From contig NZ_PRLE01000002.1 in NCBI RefSeq assembly GCF_003287495.1, positions 434,001-498,000 of the forward strand: a stretch of 64,000 nucleotides of DNA. Direction: 5' to 3'. Below are positions 1 through 8,786 of this stretch, piece by piece; position 1 is the stretch's first letter, and each line of letters opens with the position of its first letter. This stretch comes from Faecalibacterium prausnitzii. Its GTDB lineage: Bacteria > Bacillota > Clostridia > Oscillospirales > Ruminococcaceae. The notes beneath the pieces are model-generated. The model worked only from the letters and a program-made list of their open reading frames with translations, ran no database searches and was not told the DNA's origin. A program made the position numbers and the translations under genes.

Positions 1-1107
1 GGCCAGCTATTAACCTGTGCAGAGGCCATAGGGATCCCCGATGTTATGGCTGATGTTAAAAAGCAAATAGGTTCTGGCGAAGCAACATGGCTTTGGAATA
101 TGGATACCGGATTAGAGGAATTGCGGAAGTTACTCGTCGACTACAAGATTATTCTCCAAAGCACTCAGTTGGGAATAAAGTCGGCATCCTTCTTTTCTTG
201 CATGCAGGCATGGAAGGAATATACGCGTTATATTAAGTCTCCGGCGAGTGTGATCACCGCCAAATGTCCTGAGCTCATGTATTTCATTGGCTGTCTGAAA
301 GACATTGCCGAAAATGGAGAGATTTCTCATGAAAAACACGAGAAATTCCTTGCAGAACTCACTGAAAAAGCTTCTATCATTTCCGCATTGAAGGAAGAAA
401 AAATTGCAATTTTTAAAGAGACTTATTCTCTGTACTTAGTCGGCTTCAACGATGCAGAAGTTAGAAAAGTATACAATACGTTGCCTGCCTCTTCGTTTAC
501 CGACGACAAGTCTACATTTGAAAAGAATGTTTCCGCAATTTCAGATGAAATTCGAAGCGAACAGGAACGATTCAGATTGCTTGAGCTTTGGGAAGAAAAA
601 ACAGGCACCAAGAACGCCTATGAATGGAGTGAAAAGAACCGTACACCTATAAAGGCCATGGTTTCGGTAGATGAGCAAGTAAATGCATTTAAACTGTTTG
701 ATGCCATAAATTACCCCAACACAGAAGCTTCTAAGGTGTCCGACGCATTGAGTTATCTGAAGAGTAATCCAGGATTCATAGCTTCACTTACGGATAAATC
801 CAAAATCGATACAGCATTTATTCGCGTAATCGTAAAGAAGTACTATGCAATACTGACTGATTTGGACGCAGTAAGAGACCATTTGGAAAAGGTTATACCG
901 AAGGCACCTTATTCATGGTATGGTGATCCCGCTGTATCTACCGAAATCGAAAAGCTTGCTAATTCCAAATACAGAACCGGTGGTAACTCTGTTGTCATGC
1001 AACGGATTGATAAAATGGATGCTGAAGAGGCAAAAAAATACTTGCGTAAACTTGTCCAGGAGGATGTTGAAGTAGGTATATCAATTATCAGCAAGGAAGG
1101 TATTTGA
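1..1107 (+). CDS. C-terminal part of a large BREX protein, probably BrxC/PglY-like (5' end outside window)
   Basis: The reading frame is open from the first base, so this is the 3' end of a longer gene and the internal ATG at 46 is not a trustworthy start. About 368 residues are visible. They are charged and mostly helical in character, and I see no Walker motifs, which would lie upstream. The stop is one base before the ATG of the pglZ-like gene, so the two are in one operon. In published BREX loci the gene before pglZ is usually the large BrxC/PglY-type ATPase or a methyltransferase. The lack of methyltransferase motifs in this part and the BrxL-like gene downstream favour a BrxC-type protein. 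The family call rests on position rather than on recognised motifs. Confidence 0.5.
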   Translation, partial: GQLLTCAEAIGIPDVMADVKKQIGSGEATWLWNMDTGLEELRKLLVDYKIILQSTQLGIKSASFFSCMQAWKEYTRYIKSPASVITAKCPELMYFIGCLKDIAENGEISHEKHEKFLAELTEKASIISALKEEKIAIFKETYSLYLVGFNDAEVRKVYNTLPASSFTDDKSTFEKNVSAISDEIRSEQERFRLLELWEEKTGTKNAYEWSEKNRTPIKAMVSVDEQVNAFKLFDAINYPNTEASKVSDALSYLKSNPGFIASLTDKSKIDTAFIRVIVKKYYAILTDLDAVRDHLEKVIPKAPYSWYGDPAVSTEIEKLANSKYRTGGNSVVMQRIDKMDAEEAKKYLRKLVQEDVEVGISIISKEGI

Positions 1108-1108
1108 T

Positions 1109-3271
1109 ATGAAATCAATTGCCGTTAATGAGGCCATAGAGAATATCAGCGAATACTTAGGCAGTGATAACATATATCCGTATTTTGTCTCTGTAAGCGG
1201 GAGCAATGAGTATCGGCTTCTTCTGCATCGTTTCGCATCATTAAAGAAGGTCAAGGTCAGTGAATTTTGCAGTGCAGACGCATATCCGGATCTCGACGGT
1301 TTTCTTGACGCGGTTAAGGAAGAACATAATGAAAAGCTGATTCTCGGTGTCGGAGAATATATTACCTGCGGAGGCAATATTGACATTCTATACAGTTTGA
1401 AAAATCTCCCCTCACCTAAGACCGTTGTATTATGCAGAGGAATAAAACAGGAACTTTCAAAACTCAACAATGCAGATCGTAAATTCAACGCGAGACGTTT
1501 CTGCTGCGTGGATTCCGAGCTTGACTTTTCTGTAATTTCAGTCGAATTTCCTATCGGACTACAATTGTGCGAAGGGTATAAGAATCTTATTTCTGTGCTC
1601 GAGGACGGTGCTAACGGCAATGTATATGTAAAAACCAGCTTAAATGTTGATCCGACAAGGAAGATTTCCTCTGCTTACGATGCAATACGTGAACAAGATC
1701 TTCATTTTGAACTTCCGGAAAATTGCTTGGATGACGAGCATTGGAGTGAGTTTTTGGAGAATCCAGACATTTCCGGTTCTTATGAGCTCACAAGTTGGAG
1801 GGAATATCTCAAGCTCAAATTGAACCCATCAGAAGCTAATGATTACCTGCGGGCAGTTGTGGCAACTTCTGTGAATTATTCAGCATACAAGAAGAATCTG
1901 TTCGATTTGATTCTCTCATATTCTCCGAAGAGCAAGGAATACGGCGTATTTTATCCTCAGAGAAAAGAACTGCTAAAGGCTGCACAAGACATGGGAATCA
2001 ATTCGTATCTTGCAAAGTCAAAGCAACGCGAGTCGCAGAGAATATATTACCTTACAGATAACACAGAAGAGGAACAGTACGAGATAATAAAGGAAATCGT
2101 TTCGCTGGGCGCTGTTCCCAAAGAAATAGTCACTATTTTCCCTGAGTTGAATGATTACTTATGTAAGTATGCCTTCGGTTGCAAAAATGGCGAACTTTTG
2201 ACTGAATATTTTCAGGAATACAAGACCAACAAACTGTTAAATAGGATTCCGAATACGTTTCTTGAAACGGTAAAGGAATATTCCTTAGACGGCAACAGAA
2301 AGTACAACGTGTTGCCAACACGTGGCTCACTTGTTGAACAGTACAATGACGGTAAAAACGGCATGATTTGGATTGATGCTTTGGGTGTTGAATTTCTAGG
2401 CTACATTCAGCGCATCTGCGCTAAAATCGGATTGAAGATGGATGTTCAGATTGGCCGTGCCGTTCTCCCCACTTTGACAAGTAAAAACAAGTCTTTCTAT
2501 GATGAATGGAAAGGGCCAAAGCAGCAGACAAAGCGTTTGGATGACATCAAACACAAAGGTGAAGATCGTTTTAATTACGAAAGCGACGGTGATGGTAAGC
2601 TACCGCTTCACATAGTGGCTGAGTTAAAAGTCATAAAAGACGTACTTTATAGAGCCAAGAGCTTGCTACTGCAAGAAGAAGTCAGAAAAGTTATCATTGC
2701 TTCAGATCATGGTGCAAGCCGCTTAGCTGTAATTAACGAACACCAAAGTAAACATACGATGTCGGATACAACCGGACAACATTCTGGCAGATGTTGTCCA
2801 CTAAGCGAAACAGATGAAAGACCGGATTCTGCAACTTCAGAAAACGGATTCTGGGTACTGGCAAATTATGATCGCTTTGGTGGAGGCAGAAAGGCAAGTG
2901 TTGAAGTTCATGGTGGGGCTACACTTGAAGAAGTCATTGTGCCTGTCATAGAGCTTACATTGCTTGATTCTTCGATTACGATGGAAAACTTGACCCCAAC
3001 AGTCTGGTCTAGCTATAACGAAAAACCTGTTCTAGAGTTATTCTGTGCAGCAAATGTTAACAAGATGAGACTGCGTGTTGGGGATGTGACTTATGAAGCG
3101 GAAAAGGTCAGCAACGTTAAATATCGTTTCGTTCTTGATAAGCATAAGATATCCGGACCATATACGGCCGAAGTGTTAGATTCCGATTCCATAATCGGAA
3201 AGATAAGCTTTGATATCCAGAAACGTAGTGGCGAAAAGAATAGCAAAGTTGAAGATGATTTCTTTATTTAA
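1109..3271 (+). CDS. pglZ: PglZ-domain protein of a BREX phage-defence system
   Basis: A 720-residue protein with an alkaline-phosphatase-superfamily PglZ domain. The metal-site signature is visible as a hydrophobic strand followed by Asp (IWIDALG, about residues 420-426) and a later ASDHGASRL segment with Asp533-His534. PglZ is the defining core protein of BREX, which blocks phage replication and marks host DNA. In vivo its hydrolase activity is poorly understood. The gene starts one base after the upstream stop and ends 12 bases before the brxL-like gene, so it is the centre of a compact operon. After the catalytic part, the last 130 residues look like a beta-rich accessory domain. I am confident of the domain. 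The BREX type is inferred from the neighbours. Confidence 0.85.
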   Translation: MKSIAVNEAIENISEYLGSDNIYPYFVSVSGSNEYRLLLHRFASLKKVKVSEFCSADAYPDLDGFLDAVKEEHNEKLILGVGEYITCGGNIDILYSLKNLPSPKTVVLCRGIKQELSKLNNADRKFNARRFCCVDSELDFSVISVEFPIGLQLCEGYKNLISVLEDGANGNVYVKTSLNVDPTRKISSAYDAIREQDLHFELPENCLDDEHWSEFLENPDISGSYELTSWREYLKLKLNPSEANDYLRAVVATSVNYSAYKKNLFDLILSYSPKSKEYGVFYPQRKELLKAAQDMGINSYLAKSKQRESQRIYYLTDNTEEEQYEIIKEIVSLGAVPKEIVTIFPELNDYLCKYAFGCKNGELLTEYFQEYKTNKLLNRIPNTFLETVKEYSLDGNRKYNVLPTRGSLVEQYNDGKNGMIWIDALGVEFLGYIQRICAKIGLKMDVQIGRAVLPTLTSKNKSFYDEWKGPKQQTKRLDDIKHKGEDRFNYESDGDGKLPLHIVAELKVIKDVLYRAKSLLLQEEVRKVIIASDHGASRLAVINEHQSKHTMSDTTGQHSGRCCPLSETDERPDSATSENGFWVLANYDRFGGGRKASVEVHGGATLEEVIVPVIELTLLDSSITMENLTPTVWSSYNEKPVLELFCAANVNKMRLRVGDVTYEAEKVSNVKYRFVLDKHKISGPYTAEVLDSDSIIGKISFDIQKRSGEKNSKVEDDFFI

Positions 3272-3283
3272 AGGGGAATAGCT

Positions 3284-4741
3284 ATGGACGAAACCACAAG
3301 GAAATTAAGAAATTACTTCGATGAGATGGTTGTCTATAAAGACCTTAAAAACAGCAATTTTTTCTCTGCTCTCAGTCTGCCATCCTTCACAAGAGACTGG
3401 CTTCTCAGAAAATTTGCTGATGAAGAGGGGCATTTTGACAATGAACAACTCGCGGAGTTTGTAAAAAAATATATACCCAAGAAGAGTGATTGGACAGCAA
3501 TCAAAAGTCGTATCGTAAAGGACAATGAACATGTAAGAATGCTGGCCAAGATTTCAGTTGAGGTTGATGTTCGTACCGGTCAGGTCTCTTTTACGCTTCC
3601 AGACTTTGGACTTTCTACAAAAGAAACCATAATTGAGGATGATGTATGGTTTGATTATAAAGAAGAGCTGATAAGTGGGCACGAAGTTTGGGGCATGATT
3701 GAACTGGGATATCGGCTACCTGATGATTCTGTAATACCGCATATTCCCGGAAAAATCAGACTTATTAGCTTTAGAAATTTTTGCCCATATGAAATCAATA
3801 CCGAGTACTACAAAACTGTCCGTTCTAAATTTGATATTAAAGAGTGGATTGATATTTTGCTCGGTGCAGTCGATTACAATGCGGCAGGATATAACAGCTC
3901 CGAAGAAAAGCTTACAATGCTGACACGCCTTCTTCCTTTTGTTGAGAAGAGACTTAACTTGATTGAACTTGCACCTAAAGGTACTGGAAAATCGTATCTT
4001 TTTGGCAGGGTAAGTCGTTATGGTTGGCTTTCAAGTGGCGGTGTAATGTCTCGCGCCAAGATGTTCTATGACATTTCTAAACGCACTGAGGGCCTTGTTT
4101 CTGGAAATGACTTCATAACGCTCGATGAAGTTCAAACGATTTCGTTTACCGACGTGGATGAAATGCGTGCAGCTCTTAAGGGGTACTTGGAATCCGGTGT
4201 ATTCACAGTTGGTAATTATGAGGGCACAGCATCATCCGGCGTCATTCTATGTGGCAACATTTCAAAGGAAACCATGGATAATGACGGAACTACGGATATG
4301 TTCTGCGAACTCCCGGCAGTATTCCATGAATCAGCACTTATAGAAAGATTTCACGGATTCATCAAAGGCTGGAATATTCCGAGGATGAACGATGATTTGA
4401 AGATATCCGGGTGGGCGCTTAACTCCGAATATTTCTGCTCGATTCTTCACGAATTAAGGGATGATACAACCTACAGATCTATCGTCGACGCCTTAGTTGT
4501 TGTCCCCGCCGGAGCAGATACAAGAGATACGGAAGCTGTAAAGAGAATTGCTACGGCATATTTGAAGCTTCTATTCCCTAATGTCAAAAAGCCGGAAGAC
4601 ATTGATAGCCGCGATTTCAACAGGTATTGCCTTCGCAGAGCTTGTAATATGCGAGCAACGATAAAAATGCAGCTTGGAATAATGGACAGCGAATATCGCG
4701 GAAAAGATATTCCTGCCTTCAAAGTAGCGGAGATAAACTAA
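3284..4741 (+). CDS. brxL: BrxL-like AAA+ protein (short form)
   Basis: A 485-residue protein. Walker A is APKGTGKS (about residues 230-237) and Walker B is FITLDEVQ (about 277-284), followed by sensor-like segments (ILCGNIS) and an arginine-rich C-terminus. The pattern matches the Lon-like BrxL family of BREX types 1 and 4. BrxL forms hexameric DNA-binding rings in characterised systems. This protein ends soon after the AAA+ core. I do not see the C-terminal Lon-protease-like domain that makes type 1 BrxL clearly longer. It follows pglZ by 12 bases with an AGGGGAAT-type ribosome site, and its TAA overlaps the ATG of the next gene (TAATG). Confidence 0.8.
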   Translation: MDETTRKLRNYFDEMVVYKDLKNSNFFSALSLPSFTRDWLLRKFADEEGHFDNEQLAEFVKKYIPKKSDWTAIKSRIVKDNEHVRMLAKISVEVDVRTGQVSFTLPDFGLSTKETIIEDDVWFDYKEELISGHEVWGMIELGYRLPDDSVIPHIPGKIRLISFRNFCPYEINTEYYKTVRSKFDIKEWIDILLGAVDYNAAGYNSSEEKLTMLTRLLPFVEKRLNLIELAPKGTGKSYLFGRVSRYGWLSSGGVMSRAKMFYDISKRTEGLVSGNDFITLDEVQTISFTDVDEMRAALKGYLESGVFTVGNYEGTASSGVILCGNISKETMDNDGTTDMFCELPAVFHESALIERFHGFIKGWNIPRMNDDLKISGWALNSEYFCSILHELRDDTTYRSIVDALVVVPAGADTRDTEAVKRIATAYLKLLFPNVKKPEDIDSRDFNRYCLRRACNMRATIKMQLGIMDSEYRGKDIPAFKVAEIN

Positions 4742-4944
4742 TGGCAAAATCACACTCTTGTAAAATATGTTTCAAAGAAAATCTGACCAAGGATGAAATC
4801 GGAGCCACGAGAAAACTAATCGATAAAGATGCAAAAGAGTTCTTTTGTATTGACTGCCTCGCAGACTACTTAGGCTGCACAGTGGACGAACTATTGGAAA
4901 AAATTGAAGAGTTTAAAGAAGAAGGCTGCACCCTCTTCAAGTGA
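4741..4944 (+). CDS. Small Cys-rich (zinc-ribbon-like) protein in the BREX operon
   Basis: A 67-residue protein whose ATG overlaps the brxL stop codon (TAATG), which suggests translational coupling. It has two CxxC pairs, CKIC near the N-terminus and CIDC in the middle, that could bind zinc or another metal. The C-terminal third is an acidic helix ending in GCTLFK. It sits between brxL and a cysteine desulfurase, with 10 bases to the latter. A role in sulfur transfer or as a desulfurase partner is possible, but this is only inferred from position. I do not recognise a named family. Confidence 0.7.
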   Translation: MAKSHSCKICFKENLTKDEIGATRKLIDKDAKEFFCIDCLADYLGCTVDELLEKIEEFKEEGCTLFK

Positions 4945-4954
4945 GGAAATACCT

Positions 4955-6082
4955 ATGAAGCAATTTATCTATGCCGATAATGCGGCCACAACAAGACTGA
5001 ACAAAGAAGCTTTCAACGCGATGATCCCGTGGCTGACCGATGAGTATGGTAATGCTTCACAGCCATATGCATTTGCGCGAAAACCAAAAAAAGCACTTGC
5101 TGAATCACGAAAAATGATTGCCAAGTGCATCAACGCTCTCCCGGAGGAGATTTACTTCACCTCTGGGGGAACGGAAAGTGACAATTGGGCTATAAAAGGA
5201 TCTGCATCTTCGGACCCAGATAAACTTGCAACTATTACTTCGGCAATAGAACATCATGCTCTCTTAAATGCTTGCGCATCAATAGAACGGCAGGGTTATC
5301 CTGTAACTTACTTATCCCCTGATTCGGAAGGAATGATGGATCCGGAACAGCTAAGCGCCGCAATTACCGATAGAACAAGGCTTGTTTCTATCATGTTCTC
5401 AAACAATGAGATAGGAACGATCGAGCCGATTGCAGAATTGGCTCGGATCGCCCATTCCCATGGTGCAATTTTTCATACTGATGCGGTTCAAGCAATTGCG
5501 CATACTCCCATAGATGTGAAGGCAATGGGTATTGATATGCTCTCAGCATCAGCACACAAATTTAATGGTCCTAAAGGTATTGGATTTCTTTATGTCCGAA
5601 AAGGCGTTGAATTGAGGCCTCTTAACGATGGCGGTGCTCAAGAATTCGGAATGCGTGCCGGTACTGAAAATGTTGCTTCTATCGTGGGTATGGCAAAAGC
5701 ACTTGAAATCAGCTGCTCCGCTTTGAATGAAAATGCTGAGCATATACTAAAACTTGAAAATGCCCTGCTTGAACGCTTAAAGGAATCAGGGCTCGATTTT
5801 GTGAGAAACGGTGCCCGGAATCACATTCCTGGGAATATCAGCGTGTCATTCAAAGATGCAGACGGAGAAGCAATTCTTCATCGTTTGGACCTGATGGGAA
5901 TATGTGTATCGACTGGTTCTGCATGCGATAGTGTTAGTACGCAAATTTCCCATGTCTTAAAGGCAATCAAACTGAAAGATAATTATGCTAGGGGAACGAT
6001 TCGGATTTCATTTGGCAAAGAAAACACTTTTGAAGAAGCGAATATAATTGCAGAATCTTTGATTAGAATTCTGAAAAAATGA
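4955..6082 (+). CDS. Cysteine desulfurase (NifS/IscS/DndA-like, class V aminotransferase fold)
   Basis: A 375-residue PLP enzyme that would take sulfur from cysteine as a persulfide. I start it at ATG 4955, giving MKQFIYADNAATT with GAGGAAAT just upstream. A start at 4904 would overlap the previous gene by 40 bases. The PLP lysine is Lys202 in SAHKFNGPKG. The catalytic cysteine is Cys324 in TGSACDS. A His-containing EHHALLN segment stacks on PLP in this family. Its place inside a BREX operon is notable because DndA, the desulfurase of DNA phosphorothioation, belongs to the same family. BREX type 4 loci also carry BrxP, a PAPS-reductase-like protein resembling DndC. BrxP would lie left of the window, if present. 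It could instead be a general IscS paralogue. Confidence 0.85.
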   Translation: MKQFIYADNAATTRLNKEAFNAMIPWLTDEYGNASQPYAFARKPKKALAESRKMIAKCINALPEEIYFTSGGTESDNWAIKGSASSDPDKLATITSAIEHHALLNACASIERQGYPVTYLSPDSEGMMDPEQLSAAITDRTRLVSIMFSNNEIGTIEPIAELARIAHSHGAIFHTDAVQAIAHTPIDVKAMGIDMLSASAHKFNGPKGIGFLYVRKGVELRPLNDGGAQEFGMRAGTENVASIVGMAKALEISCSALNENAEHILKLENALLERLKESGLDFVRNGARNHIPGNISVSFKDADGEAILHRLDLMGICVSTGSACDSVSTQISHVLKAIKLKDNYARGTIRISFGKENTFEEANIIAESLIRILKK

Positions 6083-6092
6083 AAGGAAAAAT

Positions 6093-7070
6093 ATGGATAT
6101 AGACGCAAAGCTCAGACCTTTATTTCTTCTTCAAATTCTAAAAGAGCGTACAGATGAAGACAACTATCTGACCACCACTCAGCTTTGTGATATCTTAAAG
6201 CGGGAGTATGGTCTTGATACCCATCGCACAACGCTAAAAAGTGACATCGAAGTTCTGCAGCGGGCTGGTTACTCTATCGATGAACGCCGGTCTACACAGA
6301 ACCAGTATCGCTTTATTGAGAGGGAGTTTGAAGTCGCAGAGCTGAAAACGATAATTGATGCTGTTGCATCATCGAAGTTTATTGCAGAAGGAAAAAGCAA
6401 TGAACTTATCAAAAAACTCACATCCCTTGCTGGCAGCCACAAAGCGAGAGAGCTGAAGAGAAATGTGATCGTAGATGGGCGAGGCAAGATTGAGAACAAG
6501 CAAATACTATACATTATTGACGCAATAAATGATGCAATTAACCAGCGAAAAAAGATTTCCTTCCAAAAGATTGAGTATAACATTAAGAAAGAACGAGTCC
6601 TACACCATGGTGGAGAGCGATATACATTTAGTCCATACTCACTTGTATGGGATGGAGATAACTATTATGTTGTAGGCTATTCTGACAAGTACCAGACTAT
6701 TGGCAGTCATAGAGTAGATCGAATTGCAGCATGCCCATGCATCTTGGACGAATCAGCAGTTCCGCAACCGGTTGGCTTTGATGTGAGTAAATATATTAAA
6801 ACGACATTCAGAATGTACAATGCTCCTCGTGCTGAAGTTGAGTTGCTTTGCGATAACAGCGTAATGGATGCAATTATAGACCGATTCGGTCCAGATGTTC
6901 AAACCTATGCCGGGGATCTTCAAAACTTCCGCGTGATCGAGGAAATTGCTGTGGGAAAAGTCTTTTTCAACTGGATATTTGGTTTTGAAGGGAAAGTACG
7001 AATCAAGGGTCCTGAAAGCGTTAAAAAGCAATACAGGGAAATGGTGATGTCGGCAATGAACTTGGTATGA
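6093..7070 (+). CDS. WYL-domain transcriptional regulator of the BREX operon
   Basis: A 325-residue protein with an N-terminal winged helix-turn-helix (about residues 15-70, including TTQLCDIL and a recognition helix near HRTTLKSDI). A WYL domain (about 140-240) carries the YSLVWDGDNYYVVGYSD signature, and a WCX-like C-terminal extension follows. WYL regulators such as BrxR repress or sense ligands in many defence islands. It begins 10 bases after the desulfurase with a GAAAGGAAAA ribosome site, so it is likely co-transcribed as the last gene of the BREX operon. It is probably autoregulatory, but no operator is visible in the window. Confidence 0.85.
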   Translation: MDIDAKLRPLFLLQILKERTDEDNYLTTTQLCDILKREYGLDTHRTTLKSDIEVLQRAGYSIDERRSTQNQYRFIEREFEVAELKTIIDAVASSKFIAEGKSNELIKKLTSLAGSHKARELKRNVIVDGRGKIENKQILYIIDAINDAINQRKKISFQKIEYNIKKERVLHHGGERYTFSPYSLVWDGDNYYVVGYSDKYQTIGSHRVDRIAACPCILDESAVPQPVGFDVSKYIKTTFRMYNAPRAEVELLCDNSVMDAIIDRFGPDVQTYAGDLQNFRVIEEIAVGKVFFNWIFGFEGKVRIKGPESVKKQYREMVMSAMNLV

Positions 7071-7294
7071 TGAATGGTTAAAAGTATAAATAGGTAAGGA
7101 GTTTTCTGCACGGTTTGACATATCTTTCCGGTCAGGAATAGGGCTTGGGATTATCCCAAAACCGCCGCGTGTCCGGACAGCGGCTGTGCTTGCTATTCTC
7201 TCAAATCTCAGTTTTCTTCGTTCTCACACCGCTCTTTCTCTCCGCCGAAATCTGTGCTATACTGTGAGAAAATCGGTGGAAGGAGGGCTTTCTT
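7071..7294. other. Gap between the BREX operon and the plasmid-like module
   Basis: It contains a small palindrome (TTGGGATTATCCCAA, about 7147-7161), a second GC-rich dyad around 7165-7190 and a TATACT box at 7257-7262. The box lies about 30 bases before the GGAGG ribosome site of the next gene and could be its -10 element. I see no good -35 sequence. Confidence 0.4.
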
Positions 7295-8038
7295 ATGGCA
7301 CTCAAACGGGTATTTGCCGGGTTTTATACGCGGTACGACGGAAAGCCTATTTTCGTTGTCCGGGTGCTGAAGGACATCGACACAGGCGAGTCCATCGTGG
7401 TCTGCAAGGACGCCAGCTTTGCCAAAGAAGACAACGAGCATTACTACCTCATCCGGTACACCTCCTTCTGCGAGCAGGTCGAAGTCGATAGTGTGCTGCG
7501 GGATAAATACGTCCGTCAAACCCGGCACGAGATCGACGAAGGCACCGTCCGCGAAGTGTATGAAGACGGCTTTCCGGAGCCCAAAAGCAAGCCCTTCACT
7601 TATGTTGATGACGAGTACGCGGAGCGCGCCATCCGTTGCAGCAGAACCTACTATGAATACGCTAAGGACATCTGCGAAAACTACCGGATGGATCTGCGGC
7701 GATACAAACTCATCCGGGAACGGAAGCAGTACATCGGCGTATCCAACCGCGAGGCATATCAGGCCATGTGCGAGGATCTTGCGTTTGCCCAGTAGTTGCT
7801 CAAAACGGTGCTCAATGACTACGCCGATCTCTTCCGGAAACGTTTCTCCGAGGGGCTGTCCATCCGCAAAGCAGCAGATGCCATGCAGCAGAATCGCGGC
7901 GTGATCGAGCGGCGGCAGGCCGCACTCTATCGGGCGTTTGCACAGCTTTTGCAGCAGCGGGACGAGGCAGACGGTGTCTGTCGGCTGATGCAAAAAACTG
8001 AATACGATCAAAGAGATATAGAGGATTTGCTCGAATAA
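7295..8038 (+). pseudogene. Unrecognised mobile-element gene split by an in-frame TAG
   Basis: The frame from ATG 7295 (ribosome site GGAAGGAGG) runs 166 codons to TAG at 7793-7795, then continues open for another 80 codons to 8038. The second part (residues LLKTVLNDYADLF onward) contains a helix-turn-helix-like stretch, LSIRKAADAMQQNRGVIERRQ. The two halves probably formed one protein of about 247 residues, because the TAG falls between two codons with no intergenic space. The second half could be translated from TTG 7796, which I cannot exclude. The product is unknown. The location between a BREX operon and a MobC/RepA module suggests an element accessory or regulatory protein. Confidence 0.55.
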
Positions 8039-8050
8039 TTGATGCAAATT

Positions 8051-8087
8051 CAAGCGCTTGTCGTAGTGGCAGGCGCTTCTTTTTTTG
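8051..8087 (+). terminator. Rho-independent terminator
   Basis: AAGCGCTTG pairs with CAGGCGCTT (one G-U pair) around a 9-base loop and is followed by CTTTTTTT. It lies 12 bases after the second half of the split gene. Confidence 0.8.
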
Positions 8088-8100
8088 CCCTTGTTATGAC

Positions 8101-8470
8101 AGAACCGTGACATGCCGCATCATTTTGTCCGTTGGAAAGTAGAAAGGGCAATTTGAAGCAATGCACAGAGATTGTTTCGCCGTCTCCGAAACTTCTTCGA
8201 GAAATCTGGGACAAAACCGGTCTCTGATTCTCTTAGCTAAGTAGAGGGGGAATCAGGAGCAAGAAAAGTTTTTTGAAAGGGGGTGCCAAGTTTTTGAGGA
8301 AAAATGTCCGTTAAAAGGTAGAGAGGAAAACGTCCGTGAGACAAAATCGTGACACTCTGATTTATTTTGTCCGTTGGTTATATAGAAGGGGAAAATAATT
8401 TTCTCTCGACCCCTGTTTTTCTCTTGAAAATTGTCCGTTGTAAAGTGAAAGGCAAACAGCTTCGCTTCCA
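8101..8470 (+). repeat. Iteron-like direct repeats containing GTCCGTT
   Basis: The core GTCCGTT with AT-rich flanks begins at 8127, 8306, 8369 and 8433, plus a weaker GTCCGTG at 8332. The last three full copies are spaced 63 and 64 bases apart. Copies at 8127 and 8369 share a longer context: ACCGTGACA or ATCGTGACA upstream, then ATTTTGTCCGTTGG, then a TAGAAGGG-like tail. No gene fits the 478-base gap. Regularly spaced repeats next to repA/mobC genes suggest a replication origin, a copy-control site or an oriT-processing region. Confidence 0.55.
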
Positions 8471-8516
8471 AGCCGCCCTTCAAACAAAGTTTTTCAAAAT
8501 TGAAAGGAGAAACATT

Positions 8517-8783
8517 ATGATCACTTACCACAACCGTACCCACATGACCGCTGTCCCCACAGAACTGCTGCAAGACACGCACCTTTCTGTTGAGGCAAAA
8601 GGCTTCGCCGCAATCCTCTACGCCATTGGCGATGAAGGCGTTGAGTTGTCGGAGCTGGCCTGTCAGCTGAACATGCCGGAGGAAAGGATTTCCGTTGTTT
8701 TAACAGAACTTTCCGACACGGATTACCTGCAAATCCGGAAGGAAGGCGATGATGAGTTCTGTCTGGAACTGAGGGGGAAGTAA
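8517..8783 (+). CDS. Small winged-helix-like protein of the mobilisation module
   Basis: An 88-residue protein from ATG 8517, with GAAAGGAG 7 bases upstream. Upstream in-frame starts fall in the repeat field and lack a ribosome site. The middle (LSVEAKGFAAILYAIGDEG, then LSELACQLNMPEERISVVL) reads like the compact helix-turn-helix found in replication initiators of Firmicutes plasmids. It ends 3 bases before mobC, so the two are co-transcribed. It may regulate mobilisation or replication. I do not recognise a named family. Confidence 0.65.
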   Translation: MITYHNRTHMTAVPTELLQDTHLSVEAKGFAAILYAIGDEGVELSELACQLNMPEERISVVLTELSDTDYLQIRKEGDDEFCLELRGK

Positions 8784-8786
8784 TAC

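Noticed and set aside
4904-4954. A longer N-terminus for the cysteine desulfurase from ATG 4904.
   Set aside because: It overlaps the upstream gene by 40 bases, adds a low-complexity Lys/Ser stretch and lacks a ribosome site. MKQFIYADNAATT at 4955 is the family start.
7208-8113. A 300-codon minus-strand frame opposite the amber-split gene.
   Set aside because: It crosses a terminator and lacks a ribosome site. The plus strand has a good start and a helix-turn-helix-like region.
8101-8470. A CRISPR array, because of repeats spaced about 63 bases.
   Set aside because: The repeats are short and imperfect, the spacing is uneven overall, and no cas genes are near.
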